From Paraburkholderia panacisoli (GTDB lineage: Bacteria; Pseudomonadota; Gammaproteobacteria; Burkholderiales; Burkholderiaceae), in assembly GCF_008369935.1 (NCBI RefSeq), contig NZ_VTUZ01000022.1:92823-156822 (forward strand): a DNA stretch of 64,000 nt, read 5' to 3'. A program made the translations under genes and the position numbers. Positions 1 to 10,153 of this stretch are shown in pieces (within the stretch, counting starts at the first letter, position 1; every line of letters begins with the position of its first letter). The notes under the pieces were generated by a model that did not search any database, was not told the DNA's origin, and saw only the letters and a list, made by a program, of their open reading frames with translations.

Positions 1-2057
<2,057 letters not shown>

Positions 2058-2086
2058 CAAGAGACCTCCAATTTCGATTACCACCA

Positions 2087-2114
2087 AAATGAGGCGTTTT
2101 ATCCAGGTTTCAAG
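2087..2114 (-). promoter_or_regulatory. Sigma-32 (heat-shock) type promoter of clpB
   Basis: On the minus strand a -35 element CTTGAAA (2108-2114) and a -10 element CCTCATTT (2087-2094) are separated by 13 bases. This closely matches the known RpoH pattern (CTTGAAA, 13-15 bases, CCCCATnT), with one mismatch in the C-tract. It lies about 30-50 bases upstream of the clpB ATG, and clpB is a classic RpoH target. Use of the promoter is inferred. Confidence 0.75.
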
Positions 2115-2177
2115 CGCTTTTTTGCGCTCAACAGCAAGTATTTAACATTTGAGCGCAAGAACCGTCCGCGCCCTGAT

Positions 2178-2666
2178 TTACGCGGACGGCGTCGGTGCGA
2201 CCGGCACGATCGGGATCACCGCGCCACCCAGGCCGAGCAGCGAAGAGAGCGCGCCATGCGGCTGCGCGACCTCGCCGATGGTGTAGCGGTCGAGTTCGGC
2301 AAGGAAGGCTTTGCCCGCAGCGTCGAGCGCCTCGCGCAGGCGGCACGCCGGCATGATCACACAGGAGCGGTGCGCGCCGTGCTGGTCGGGCAGACAGGCG
2401 ACCAGCGCGAAGTCGCTTTCCATCGCGCGGACCACCTCGCCCACCGTCAACGCGCGAGATCGTTCGGCGAACCGCAGGCCGCCGTTGCGCCCGCGCACGG
2501 TCTCGATCCAGCCGTGCTCGGCGAGTTGCTGCACGACTTTCATCAAGTGGTTCTTGGATATCCCGTACGCCTGCGAAATGTCCTGGATCGTCGACAGGCC
2601 ATCGCCCCGCACAGCGAGGTACAGCAGGACGCGTAGTGAGTAATCCGTATAATCGGTCAGTCTCAT
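2178..2666 (-). CDS. nsrR: Rrf2-family regulator, NsrR-like (NO-sensing Fe-S repressor)
   Basis: A 162-residue winged-helix regulator of the Rrf2 family. The N-terminus MRLTDYTDYSLRVLLYLAV and the recognition segment YGISKNHLMKVVQQL are NsrR-like. Three cysteines that could bind a cluster are at 91, 102 and 108, the last two in the motif CVIMPAC. The gap between the first two (10 residues) is longer than in E. coli NsrR (C91, C96, C102). NsrR proteins bind a nitric-oxide-sensitive Fe-S cluster and repress NO-detoxification genes. The divergent neighbour is a truncated haemoglobin, and an NsrR-type palindrome lies in the shared gap, which supports the call. A different Rrf2 member such as an IscR-like protein is less likely because of the NsrR-like N-terminus and context. 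Confidence 0.82.
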   Translation of the reverse strand: MRLTDYTDYSLRVLLYLAVRGDGLSTIQDISQAYGISKNHLMKVVQQLAEHGWIETVRGRNGGLRFAERSRALTVGEVVRAMESDFALVACLPDQHGAHRSCVIMPACRLREALDAAGKAFLAELDRYTIGEVAQPHGALSSLLGLGGAVIPIVPVAPTPSA

Positions 2667-2975
2667 AAATGCAGGTCACGATAAGCGCAAGCCGCGATCC
2701 CTGAGATAACCGCGTCGATGCTAGGGTTGCCGTGGCGCACCGCTTCGCCATAAGATGCAGCCAGTACGCATGTTTGCCAACTTTGCGCGGATGGGCGGCG
2801 TTGGTGTTCGCGCCGGTGTTCGGGTAGTAATGGTAACGTTTCCTGCGTCAACCTTTCACGCGAAAAGCGAGTTATTCCCGGCCTTCTTTTCGATCGCACG
2901 CATTTAAGGGCCGCTTCCGAGCGGCCCGGGCGCCGCGTGACGCGCCGCCTTGCGCAGCATTTATCTGGAATTTGC
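2667..2975. other. Divergent regulatory region, nsrR-like gene / truncated haemoglobin
   Basis: This 309-bp non-coding gap separates two divergent genes. It contains the NsrR-like operator at 2752-2774 and, close to the haemoglobin start, a perfect hairpin. The hairpin arms are GGGCCGCT (2908-2915) and AGCGGCCC (2920-2927) with a TCCG loop. No U-tract follows, so it looks more like a 5'-UTR structure than a terminator. No convincing sigma-70 hexamer pair was found. Confidence 0.5.
2752..2774. promoter_or_regulatory. NsrR-like operator
   Basis: A 23-bp interrupted palindrome. Half-site AAGATGC (2752-2758) is followed by 9 bases and then GCATGTT (2768-2774). The known NsrR consensus has the same 7-9-7 architecture (AAGATGC, N9, GCATCTT), so only one base differs. 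It lies in the intergenic region between the divergent Rrf2 regulator and the truncated haemoglobin, where it could control both. Binding is inferred from the pattern and context. Confidence 0.65.
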
Positions 2976-3521
2976 ATGAATCCGTCCTTCCCCGCAGCGC
3001 CGGTCGTCGAGCGCGCCGCCGAGCCCACCGAAGAGAATATTCGCGAACTCGTCTACGGCTTTTATGATCGCGTGCGCGCCGATGCGTTGCTCGGCCCGGT
3101 CTTCGAAGCAAAGCTGGCCGGCCGCTGGGACGACCATCTGCCGAAGATGTGCACGTTCTGGGGCTCGCTCGTGCTGGGCGCGAAGCAGTACCGCGGCAAC
3201 GTGCAGCAGGCGCATCAGCCGCTGGAAGGCGTCGAGCCGCAGCATTTCAGCCGCTGGCTGTATCTGTTTCTGGATACGGTCGAGTCACGCTACCAGCCGG
3301 CTGCGGCGGTGCGCTTCATGGAACCGGCGCTGCGTATCGCGCAAAGCCTGCAATTGAGCCGCTTCGGCTGGGATTACAAGATTCCGCCCGAGCAGCAGGC
3401 GCTGCTGGAGCGCGTGGCGCCGAAGCGCCGTCCGCACGATGACGATGGGCCGGCTCACGCGACACGTCCGGCTGGCGAGCCGTTTCCGGCGCGGATCATC
3501 GGGCGGCCTCGCGACGAGTGA
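2976..3521 (+). CDS. Group III truncated haemoglobin
   Basis: A 181-residue protein with a truncated-globin fold. Visible hallmarks are the helix-B/E region (FYDRVRADALLGPVF), the group-III signature around KMCTFWGSLVLG, and the probable proximal histidine H80 in VQQAHQPLEG. The C-terminus (about 45 residues, proline/arginine-rich) extends beyond the usual family length of about 130. Group III globins such as Campylobacter Ctb bind O2 and NO, and several are NO-inducible. The ATG at 2976 was chosen over an upstream in-frame GTG at 2937 because the added residues do not look globin-like and would include a 5' hairpin. The divergent NsrR-like regulator and operator suggest NO or nitrite control. 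Confidence 0.85.
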   Translation: MNPSFPAAPVVERAAEPTEENIRELVYGFYDRVRADALLGPVFEAKLAGRWDDHLPKMCTFWGSLVLGAKQYRGNVQQAHQPLEGVEPQHFSRWLYLFLDTVESRYQPAAAVRFMEPALRIAQSLQLSRFGWDYKIPPEQQALLERVAPKRRPHDDDGPAHATRPAGEPFPARIIGRPRDE

Positions 3522-3612
3522 ACGGGTGTTGGGTGCGTTTGGGTGCATCGCGCACGACAGGCGTCTTGACGCCGAGTGCCGAGCACCGCTTCGATAGCGG
3601 CCTGACCCGCCT

Positions 3613-4089
3613 CTACTCCTGCGTGCGATTCCCCGATTCGATGCCCCAGCGGGCGAGCGCGGCGTCGTCCGTGACGCGGGCGTCGACCCAGCGTTCGCCG
3701 GCCTCGGTCTTCTCTTTCTTCCAGAACGGCGCCTGGGTCTTCAGATAATCCATCACGAACTCACACGACGCGAATGCGTCGCCGCGATGCGCAGCCGTGG
3801 TCGCGACGAGCACGATCTGGTCGAGCGGATAGAGCTTGCCGACCCGATGGATGATCAGCACCTCGATACCCGGCCAGCGCTCGCGCGCGCTCACGATGAT
3901 CGCTTCCAGCGACTTCTCGGTCATGCCGGGATAATGCTCGAGCTCCATCGTCTCGACGGTGCTGCCGTCGTTCAGATCGCGCACGGTGCCGACAAAACAG
4001 GCGACCGCGCCGATCTTCGGATTGCGTGCGCGCAATGCGGCCACCTCGGCTGTGAGGTCGAAGTCTTCAGTCTGGACGCGAACGGGCAT
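3613..4089 (-). CDS. moaE: Molybdopterin synthase catalytic subunit MoaE
   Basis: A 158-residue large subunit of molybdopterin synthase, which transfers sulfur from MoaD thiocarboxylate to cyclic pyranopterin monophosphate in the cytoplasm. Family motifs are GAVACFVGTVRDLNDG, LEHYPGMTEKSL, IHRVGKLYPL and the lysine-containing active-site stretch YLKTQAPFWKKE. The ATG at 4089 follows a GGGAG ribosome site. A longer upstream reading would run into moaD. It is the last gene of the minus-strand series moeA-moaD-moaE, 37 bases after moaD, and converges on the truncated haemoglobin gene. Confidence 0.96.
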   Translation of the reverse strand: MPVRVQTEDFDLTAEVAALRARNPKIGAVACFVGTVRDLNDGSTVETMELEHYPGMTEKSLEAIIVSARERWPGIEVLIIHRVGKLYPLDQIVLVATTAAHRGDAFASCEFVMDYLKTQAPFWKKEKTEAGERWVDARVTDDAALARWGIESGNRTQE

Positions 4090-4126
4090 GGGTGGCTCCC
4101 TGGTGACGATCTGGCGGCGTTGCCGC

Positions 4127-4384
4127 CTAGCCGCCAGTAACCGGCGGGAAGAACGCGACTTCGCAGCCATCCGTGATCCGGGTGCCGGCGCCGGTCATCA
4201 CGTGGTTGCAGGCCATGCGCAGCGCGCGGCCTTCGGCGAGCGTCTCGGCCCAGATTCCGCCGCGCACGCGCAGCCACGCGCGCACGTCGCCGACGGTCGC
4301 GACGCCGTCGGGCAGCTCGACGGTTTCGTCGGCCAGATTGAGCGCTTCGCGCACGCTCGCAAAATAGCGGAGTTCGATCTTCAT
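4127..4384 (-). CDS. moaD: Molybdopterin synthase sulfur carrier subunit MoaD
   Basis: An 85-residue ubiquitin-like sulfur carrier. The key feature is the C-terminal Gly-Gly (ending FFPPVTGG), which is thiocarboxylated before sulfur is passed to the molybdopterin precursor in the MoaD-MoaE complex. The N-terminus MKIELRYFASVREAL is typical of MoaD. It lies between moeA (34-bp gap) and moaE on the same strand, so co-transcription is likely. Confidence 0.95.
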   Translation of the reverse strand: MKIELRYFASVREALNLADETVELPDGVATVGDVRAWLRVRGGIWAETLAEGRALRMACNHVMTGAGTRITDGCEVAFFPPVTGG

Positions 4385-4418
4385 CGGGATGTCGCCGGTC
4401 TGCTACGCATGGCCGGCC

Positions 4419-5702
4419 TCAGTTCAGCAATTCGGAAAAGGGAATGAAGCGCACGGTCTCGCCCGCGCGGATCGCATGGTTCGGCGGATTGTCGATCAGG
4501 CCGTCGCCCCAGACCGTCGAGGTCAGCACGGCCGAACTCTGATTCGGGAACAGATCGAGGCCGCCTGCCTCGTTGAGCCGCGCGCGCAGAAATTCGTTGC
4601 GGCGGTCGGCCTTGCTCTGGGTGAAATCCGCGCGCAGCGACAGCGTGCGCGGCGCGACCGTCCGTGCACCGGCGAGACTCAGAACGAATGGACGCACGAA
4701 CAGCAGGAAGGTGGCGAAGCTGGAAACCGGGTTGCCCGGCAGGCCGATGAAGAACGTTTCGGCCGATGCCGAAGCCGATGCCGATGCGTCCGCATTCGCA
4801 TTCGTATGCGCCGCGGCGCGGCGCACCGCGCCGAAGGCGAGCGGCTTGCCCGGCTTCATCGCGATCTGCCACATCGACAAACGCCCTTCCGCCTCGACGG
4901 CGGGCTTCACGTGATCTTCCTCGCCGACCGATACGCCGCCGCAAGTCAGGATCAGATCGTGCCCGCCGGCGGCTTCGCGCAACGTCGCGCGGGTCGCGTC
5001 GAGCCGGTCGGCGACGATGCCATAGTCGGTCACTTCGCAGCCGAGCTTTTCCAGCAGCCCGCGCAGCGTGAAGCGGTTCGAATTGTAAATCGCGCCCGGT
5101 TTCAGCGGCTCGCCTGGCATGGTCAGCTCGTCGCCGGTGAAGAACACCGCGACCTTGACGCGGCGGCGCACCTGAAGCTTCGCGCAGCCGACCGACGCGG
5201 CGAGCCCCAGCGCCTGCGGCGTGAGCCGTGTGCCCGCCGGCAGGATGATCGAGCCGCTGCGGATGTCCGCGCCTTGCGCCGTGATCCATTCACCGGTTTG
5301 CGGCGTGTGGAGGATCGCGACTTCGTCGCCGGCGGCTTCGGTTTGCTCCTGCATCACGATCGCGTCGGCGCCGGGCGGCACCGTTGCGCCGGTGAAGATG
5401 TGCGCCGCGGTGCCGGGCACCAGCGGCATGGGTGCATGGCCGGCCGGAATGCGTTGCGACACCGGCAACCGGCTGCCGCCCGCGCGCGCCAGATCCGCGG
5501 TGCGGATTGCGTAACCGTCCATTGCGCTGGTGTTCATCGGTGGGACGTCGAGCGGCGACGTGACGTCGGCCGACAGCACGCGGTTCAACGCGTCCAGCGT
5601 GGGAATGGATTCTGTGCCGGCGATCGGACTCGCGGCACCAAGCAGGGTCGCCAACGCTTCGGCAGTGGCGAGCATGGGAGCGCGGGGCGTTGGTGTGGAC
5701 AT
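4419..5702 (-). CDS. moeA: Molybdopterin molybdenumtransferase MoeA
   Basis: A 427-residue enzyme that inserts molybdate into adenylylated molybdopterin. Hallmarks are PPMNTSAMDGYA near residue 60, the MoCF-binding domain with FFTGDEL (about 187) and TCGGVSVGEEDHV (about 253-265), then KPGKPLAFG and GLPGNPVSS. Between the last two motifs (residues about 296-315) is an Ala/Asn/Asp/Ser-rich insert not expected in MoeA; E. coli MoeA is nearly continuous there. The reading frame is intact. The gene precedes moaD and moaE and lies downstream of thrC on the same strand. Confidence 0.96.
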   Translation of the reverse strand: MSTPTPRAPMLATAEALATLLGAASPIAGTESIPTLDALNRVLSADVTSPLDVPPMNTSAMDGYAIRTADLARAGGSRLPVSQRIPAGHAPMPLVPGTAAHIFTGATVPPGADAIVMQEQTEAAGDEVAILHTPQTGEWITAQGADIRSGSIILPAGTRLTPQALGLAASVGCAKLQVRRRVKVAVFFTGDELTMPGEPLKPGAIYNSNRFTLRGLLEKLGCEVTDYGIVADRLDATRATLREAAGGHDLILTCGGVSVGEEDHVKPAVEAEGRLSMWQIAMKPGKPLAFGAVRRAAAHTNANADASASASASAETFFIGLPGNPVSSFATFLLFVRPFVLSLAGARTVAPRTLSLRADFTQSKADRRNEFLRARLNEAGGLDLFPNQSSAVLTSTVWGDGLIDNPPNHAIRAGETVRFIPFSELLN

Positions 5703-6015
5703 CTCTGGTTTCGAAACCGCGGATTAAATGAACATTGTAGCGGTCGATGCCGTCGGCCTGGGCGGCCCGGCATGATGCGGGGGTTTTGCTTCGTGTGACT
5801 GCGGGGGGGTTGCTCATTTAGCGCGCTCAGCGAACTCGCTGCAAGCGCTCTTTTTGCAGCGGGCCTTTCGGCCCGTCCCAATGCGGCTGAACGCCTGTCT
5901 GCGCGGCGCGGCTCCTATCGGCGCGCCTCGCAGCGCATCAAACCGCATCCGGCCGCTCCAGCCCGCCCGAGCAGCGCTGCGTGGCCCGCCGGCTCACGCA
6001 GCGCGCAGAACAGCC
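5703..6015. other. thrC-moeA intergenic region with two abutting hairpins
   Basis: This 313-bp gap between two minus-strand genes contains two adjacent perfect hairpins. One has arms CGCTGCAA (5837-5844) and TTGCAGCG (5854-5861). The other has arms CGGGCC (5860-5865) and GGCCCG (5870-5875) with a 4-base loop. They share two bases, so they could compete. They may end or attenuate the alaA-hom-thrC transcript, but there is no clean U-tract on the minus strand. No coding potential was recognised in the rest. Confidence 0.4.
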
Positions 6016-7467
6016 TCACCCGCCCGTGTTCGCCACGATAAAGTCCTTCACGCGCTGCGCATCCGCCGGCAGCACTTCGAAGCGCTGCGGCAACGACTCC
6101 AGCCCCGAAAACGCCGCCGGCCGCTCCGGTTCGCGCAACAGCGCTTCGCGGATCGTCTCGCCGAACTTGATCGGTTGCGCGGTCTCCAGCACGATCATCG
6201 GAATGCCAGGTTGCAGATGCTCGCGGGCCACCTTCAGGCCGTCGGCCGTGTGCGTGTCGATCATCGTGTCGTAACGCTCGAACACGTCTCGGATCGTCTC
6301 CAGGCGGCTGTCGTGGCTGCTGCGGCCCGACACGAAACCGAACTCCTCTACGCGCGCAAAATCGCCGCTCGCCGCGAGATCGAAACCGCCCTTTTCCTCG
6401 ACATCGCGAAACAGTTGCAGCACCCGCGCCGGATCGCGGCCCAGCAGATCGAACACGAAGCGCTCGAAGTTCGACGCCTTCGAAATGTCCATGCTCGGGC
6501 TGCTGGTGTGGTACGTCTCGGCCGCCTTGCGCACGCGGTAGATGCCGGTGCGGAAGAACTCGTCGAGCACATCGTTTTCATTCGTCGCGACGACCAGCTT
6601 CTCGATCGGCAGACCCATCATCCGCGCGATGTGACCCGCGCAGACATTGCCGAAATTGCCCGACGGCACCGTGAACGATACGCGCTCCTCGTTCGACTTC
6701 GTCGCCGCGAAGTAGCCCTTGAAGTAGTACACGACCTGCGCGACGACGCGCGCCCAGTTGATCGAATTGACCGTGCCGATCTTGTACTTCGCCTTGAACG
6801 CATGATCGTTCGACACCGCCTTGACGATGTCCTGAGCGTCGTCGAACACGCCTTCAACCGCGATGTTGAAAATGTTCGGGTCCTGCAGGCTGTACATCTG
6901 CGCGGTCTGGAACGCGCTCATCTTCTTGTGCGGCGACAGCATGAACACGCGGACGCCCTTCTTGCCGCGCATCGCGTATTCGGCGGCGCTGCCGGTGTCG
7001 CCCGAGGTCGCGCCGAGAATGTTCAGCGTCTCGCCGTGCTTCGCGAGCGCGTACTCGAACAGGTTGCCGATCAGCTGCATCGCCATGTCCTTGAACGCGA
7101 GCGTCGGCCCGTTCGACAGTTCCAGCAGCGCGAGCGGCGCGCCGTTCTCGACGCCCAGCGTTTTCAGCGGCGTGATCTGCGCAGCGCTTTCATCGGCGCG
7201 CACGTTGCAGTATGTCGCGGCCGTGTAGGTCTTGCGCGTGAGTGCGCGCAGATCCTCGGCGGGAATGTCGTCGCTGAATTTCGACAGGATCTCGAAGGCG
7301 AGGTCCGCGTAAGGCAGGGTGCGCCAGCGCGTCAGTTCTTCAGCGCTGACGCGCGGATATTCGGCGGGCAGATACAGGCCGCCGTCTTTCGCGAGACCGC
7401 CCAGCAGGATGTCCGAAAAGGTGTGGCGCTCGCCGGCTCCGGCGCCGCGCGTGGAGAGGTAGTTCAT
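6016..7467 (-). CDS. thrC: Threonine synthase
   Basis: A 483-residue PLP enzyme that converts O-phosphohomoserine to threonine. The N-terminal pattern MNYLSTRG and the PLP lysine K126 in the motif GPTLAFKDMAMQLIG are diagnostic. GATSGDTGSAAEYAM follows, and GNFGNVCAGHIARMMGLP binds phosphate. Length agrees with the long (yeast/Pseudomonas-type) subgroup. It starts 7 bp after hom ends, so hom and thrC are translationally close and probably one operon for threonine synthesis. Confidence 0.97.
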   Translation of the reverse strand: MNYLSTRGAGAGERHTFSDILLGGLAKDGGLYLPAEYPRVSAEELTRWRTLPYADLAFEILSKFSDDIPAEDLRALTRKTYTAATYCNVRADESAAQITPLKTLGVENGAPLALLELSNGPTLAFKDMAMQLIGNLFEYALAKHGETLNILGATSGDTGSAAEYAMRGKKGVRVFMLSPHKKMSAFQTAQMYSLQDPNIFNIAVEGVFDDAQDIVKAVSNDHAFKAKYKIGTVNSINWARVVAQVVYYFKGYFAATKSNEERVSFTVPSGNFGNVCAGHIARMMGLPIEKLVVATNENDVLDEFFRTGIYRVRKAAETYHTSSPSMDISKASNFERFVFDLLGRDPARVLQLFRDVEEKGGFDLAASGDFARVEEFGFVSGRSSHDSRLETIRDVFERYDTMIDTHTADGLKVAREHLQPGIPMIVLETAQPIKFGETIREALLREPERPAAFSGLESLPQRFEVLPADAQRVKDFIVANTGG

Positions 7468-7474
7468 AGTGGGC

Positions 7475-8806
7475 CTAGTTCAGCGCTTCCATGCGCAGCT
7501 TCGTGACTTGCGAGACGACGGTCTTCAAGGCTTCGATCGACTTGATCGCGGCGTTGACGTGCTTTTCGACCGTTTCATGCGTGATCAGGATGATGTCGGT
7601 TTCGCCCTTGCCGTTCGCGTCGACCTGCTCCGATTCCTTCTGCAGCAGCGCGTCGATCGAGATGCCGGTGTCGGCCAGAATGCGCGTGATGTCGGCCAGC
7701 ACGCCGGTCACGTCCGCCACCCGTAGACGCAGGTAGTAGCCGCTCGTCACTTCGTCGATCGGCAGGATCGGGGTGTTCGACAGGCTGTCCGGCTGGAACG
7801 CGAGGTGCGGCACCCGATGCTCCGGATCAGCCGTGTGCAGGCGCGTCACGTCGACCAGGTCGGCCACCACCGCGGACGCCGTCGGTTCCGCGCCCGCGCC
7901 CTTGCCGTAGTAGAGCGTCGTGCCGACCGCGTCGCCATGCACGACTACCGCGTTCATCGCGCCTTCCACGTTCGCCAGCAGGCGCTTTTCCGGAATCAGC
8001 GTGGGGTGCACGCGCAATTCGATGCCCTTGTCGGTGCGGCGCGCAATGCCGAGCAGCTTGATGCGGTAGCCGAGTTCCTCGGCGTATTTGATGTCGATCG
8101 CCGCGAGCTTGCTGATGCCTTCGACATAGGCGCGGTCGAACTGCACCGGCACGCCGAACGCGATCGCGCTCATGATGGTCGCCTTGTGCGCAGCGTCGAC
8201 GCCTTCGATGTCGAAGGTCGGATCGGCTTCCGCGTAGCCCAGCTCCTGCGCGGCTTTCAGCGCGGTCGCGAAATCGAGCCCGCGGTCGCGCATCTCCGAC
8301 AGGATGTAGTTCGTGGTGCCGTTGATGATGCCCGCGATGTACTGGATGCGATTGGCCGTCAGCCCCTCGCGCAACGCCTTGATGATCGGAATGCCGCCCG
8401 CCACTGCCGCCTCGAACGACACCATCACGCCATTGGCGTGCGCCGCTTCGAAGATCTCGGTGCCGTGCACCGCGAGCAGCGCCTTGTTGGCGGTGACCAC
8501 ATGCTTGCCGTTCCTGATCGCGCGCAGCACGAGATCGCGCGCCACGCCGGTGCCGCCGATCATTTCGGCCACGATATCGATCGAGGGGTCGTCGACCACC
8601 GCGTTGAAGTCATCGGTCAGCGCGACCGTGCCGGCTTGTGTGCCGAGCGCCGCCGTCGCCTTCGCGGGATTGCGCACGGCGATGCGCGCAATCTCGATGC
8701 CGCGGCCCGCGCGGCGTTTGATTTCTTCCTGATTGCGGCGCAGTACCGTGAAGGTGCCGCTGCCTACCGTGCCGAAGCCCAGCAGTCCAACTTTGATCGG
8801 TTCCAT
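7475..8806 (-). CDS. hom: Homoserine dehydrogenase
   Basis: A 443-residue NAD(P)-dependent enzyme that reduces aspartate semialdehyde to homoserine, the branch to threonine and methionine. The Rossmann motif GLLGFGTVGSGTF is at the N-terminus. The central catalytic region includes NGTTNYIL and GYAEADPTFDIEGVDAAHK. A C-terminal ACT domain (about residues 355-435, VADVTGVLADITRILADTGI) suggests allosteric feedback, as is known for this single-function class. It is not fused to aspartokinase. It lies between alaA and thrC on the same strand. Confidence 0.97.
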   Translation of the reverse strand: MEPIKVGLLGFGTVGSGTFTVLRRNQEEIKRRAGRGIEIARIAVRNPAKATAALGTQAGTVALTDDFNAVVDDPSIDIVAEMIGGTGVARDLVLRAIRNGKHVVTANKALLAVHGTEIFEAAHANGVMVSFEAAVAGGIPIIKALREGLTANRIQYIAGIINGTTNYILSEMRDRGLDFATALKAAQELGYAEADPTFDIEGVDAAHKATIMSAIAFGVPVQFDRAYVEGISKLAAIDIKYAEELGYRIKLLGIARRTDKGIELRVHPTLIPEKRLLANVEGAMNAVVVHGDAVGTTLYYGKGAGAEPTASAVVADLVDVTRLHTADPEHRVPHLAFQPDSLSNTPILPIDEVTSGYYLRLRVADVTGVLADITRILADTGISIDALLQKESEQVDANGKGETDIILITHETVEKHVNAAIKSIEALKTVVSQVTKLRMEALN

Positions 8807-8905
8807 GCAGCGTGTGTTTTCGAGTAGATGATTGAAAGGAAACGGATGTCGGGTGTGGCGCTTTGCACGGCGCGCTATGCGCCGCGCCGCGCGCCACCTC
8901 GTGCG

Positions 8906-10153
8906 CTAGGCCGTGTGCCGTTTGCGGTAGCCGTCGAGGAATCGCGCGATCCGGTTGATCGAATCCGCGAGGTCGTCGACGTTCGGCAGGAACACGACGC
9001 GGAAGTGATCCGGCGTCTTCCAGTTGAAACCGGTGCCCTGCACGAGCAGCACGCGCTCTTCGAGCAGCAGGTCGAGGATGAACTGCTGGTCGTTCTGGAT
9101 CGGATACACCTTCGGATCGAGGCGCGGGAACATGTACAGCGCCGCTTCGGGCTTCACGCAGCTCACACCGGGGATGGCCGTCAGCATGTCATACGCGAGT
9201 TCGCGCTGTTTGTACAGGCGCCCGGTCGGCACGATCAGGTCGTTGATGCTCTGATATCCGCCGAGCGCGGTCTGGATCGCGTACTGGCCGGGCACGTTCG
9301 GGCACAGCCGCATCGACGCGAGGATGCCCAGGCCCTCGAAATAGTCGCGGCCGTTGCGGCGGTTCTCGCCGGTCAGGCCCGAGATGAACATCCAGCCGGC
9401 GCGATAGCCGCACGAGCGGTAGCTCTTCGACAGGCTGTTGAACGTGACGGTGAGCACGTCTTCGGAAAGCGCCGCCATCGACGTATGGGTCTTGCCGTCG
9501 TAGACGATCTTGTCGTAGACCTCGTCGGCGAAGATCACGAGGCCGTGCTGGCGCGCGATTTCGATCAGGCCGAGCAGCAGTTCGTCCGAGTACAGCGCGC
9601 CGGTCGGATTGTTCGGGTTGATCACCACGAGAGCGCGCGTGTTCGGCGTGATTTTCGCGCGGATGTCGTCGAGGTCGGGCATCCAGCGGTTCGACTCGTC
9701 GCAGATGTAGTGCACCGGCGTGCCGCCCGCGAGGCTCACGCCGGCGGTCCACAGCGGATAGTCGGGCGCCGGCAGCAGCACTTCGTCGCCGTCGTTCAGC
9801 AACCCCTGCAGCGCCATCACGATCAGCTCCGACGCGCCGTTGCCGATGTAGATGTCGTCCAGCTCGACGCCGTGCACGCCCTTTTGCTGCGTGTAATGCA
9901 TGATCGCCTTGCGCGCGGCGAACACGCCCTTCGAATCGGAGTAGCCGGACGAGCCCGGCAGGTTCAGGATCATGTCCTGAATGATTTCGTCGGGCGCTTC
10001 GAAGCCGAACGGCGCGAGATTGCCGATGTTCAGCTTGATGATGCGGTGGCCCTCTTCTTCGAGCCGCTTCGCATGTTCGAGGACGGGCCCGCGAATGTCG
10101 TAGCAGACATTCAGCAACTTGTTGGATTTGAGAATCGGTTTCACGGCGGGCAC
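8906..10153 (-). CDS. alaA: Alanine-type aminotransferase (AlaA/YfbQ family)
   Basis: A class I/II PLP aminotransferase of 415 residues, very similar to E. coli AlaA, which makes alanine from pyruvate and glutamate. Motifs are NVCYDIRGPVLEHAKRLEEE, KLNIGNLAPFGF, PAPDYPLWTA, INPNNPTGA and the PLP lysine K243 in FNSLSKSYR. The start is a GTG at 10153; a second in-frame GTG at 10144 is also possible because an AGGA lies just upstream of both. It is the first gene of the alaA-hom-thrC series, with 99 bp before hom. Confidence 0.93.
   Translation of the reverse strand: MPAVKPILKSNKLLNVCYDIRGPVLEHAKRLEEEGHRIIKLNIGNLAPFGFEAPDEIIQDMILNLPGSSGYSDSKGVFAARKAIMHYTQQKGVHGVELDDIYIGNGASELIVMALQGLLNDGDEVLLPAPDYPLWTAGVSLAGGTPVHYICDESNRWMPDLDDIRAKITPNTRALVVINPNNPTGALYSDELLLGLIEIARQHGLVIFADEVYDKIVYDGKTHTSMAALSEDVLTVTFNSLSKSYRSCGYRAGWMFISGLTGENRRNGRDYFEGLGILASMRLCPNVPGQYAIQTALGGYQSINDLIVPTGRLYKQRELAYDMLTAIPGVSCVKPEAALYMFPRLDPKVYPIQNDQQFILDLLLEERVLLVQGTGFNWKTPDHFRVVFLPNVDDLADSINRIARFLDGYRKRHTA

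Noticed and set aside
5030..5110. A GGTTCGAATT stretch that resembles a tRNA T-arm
   Set aside because: It lies inside moeA and has no acceptor or anticodon stems around it.
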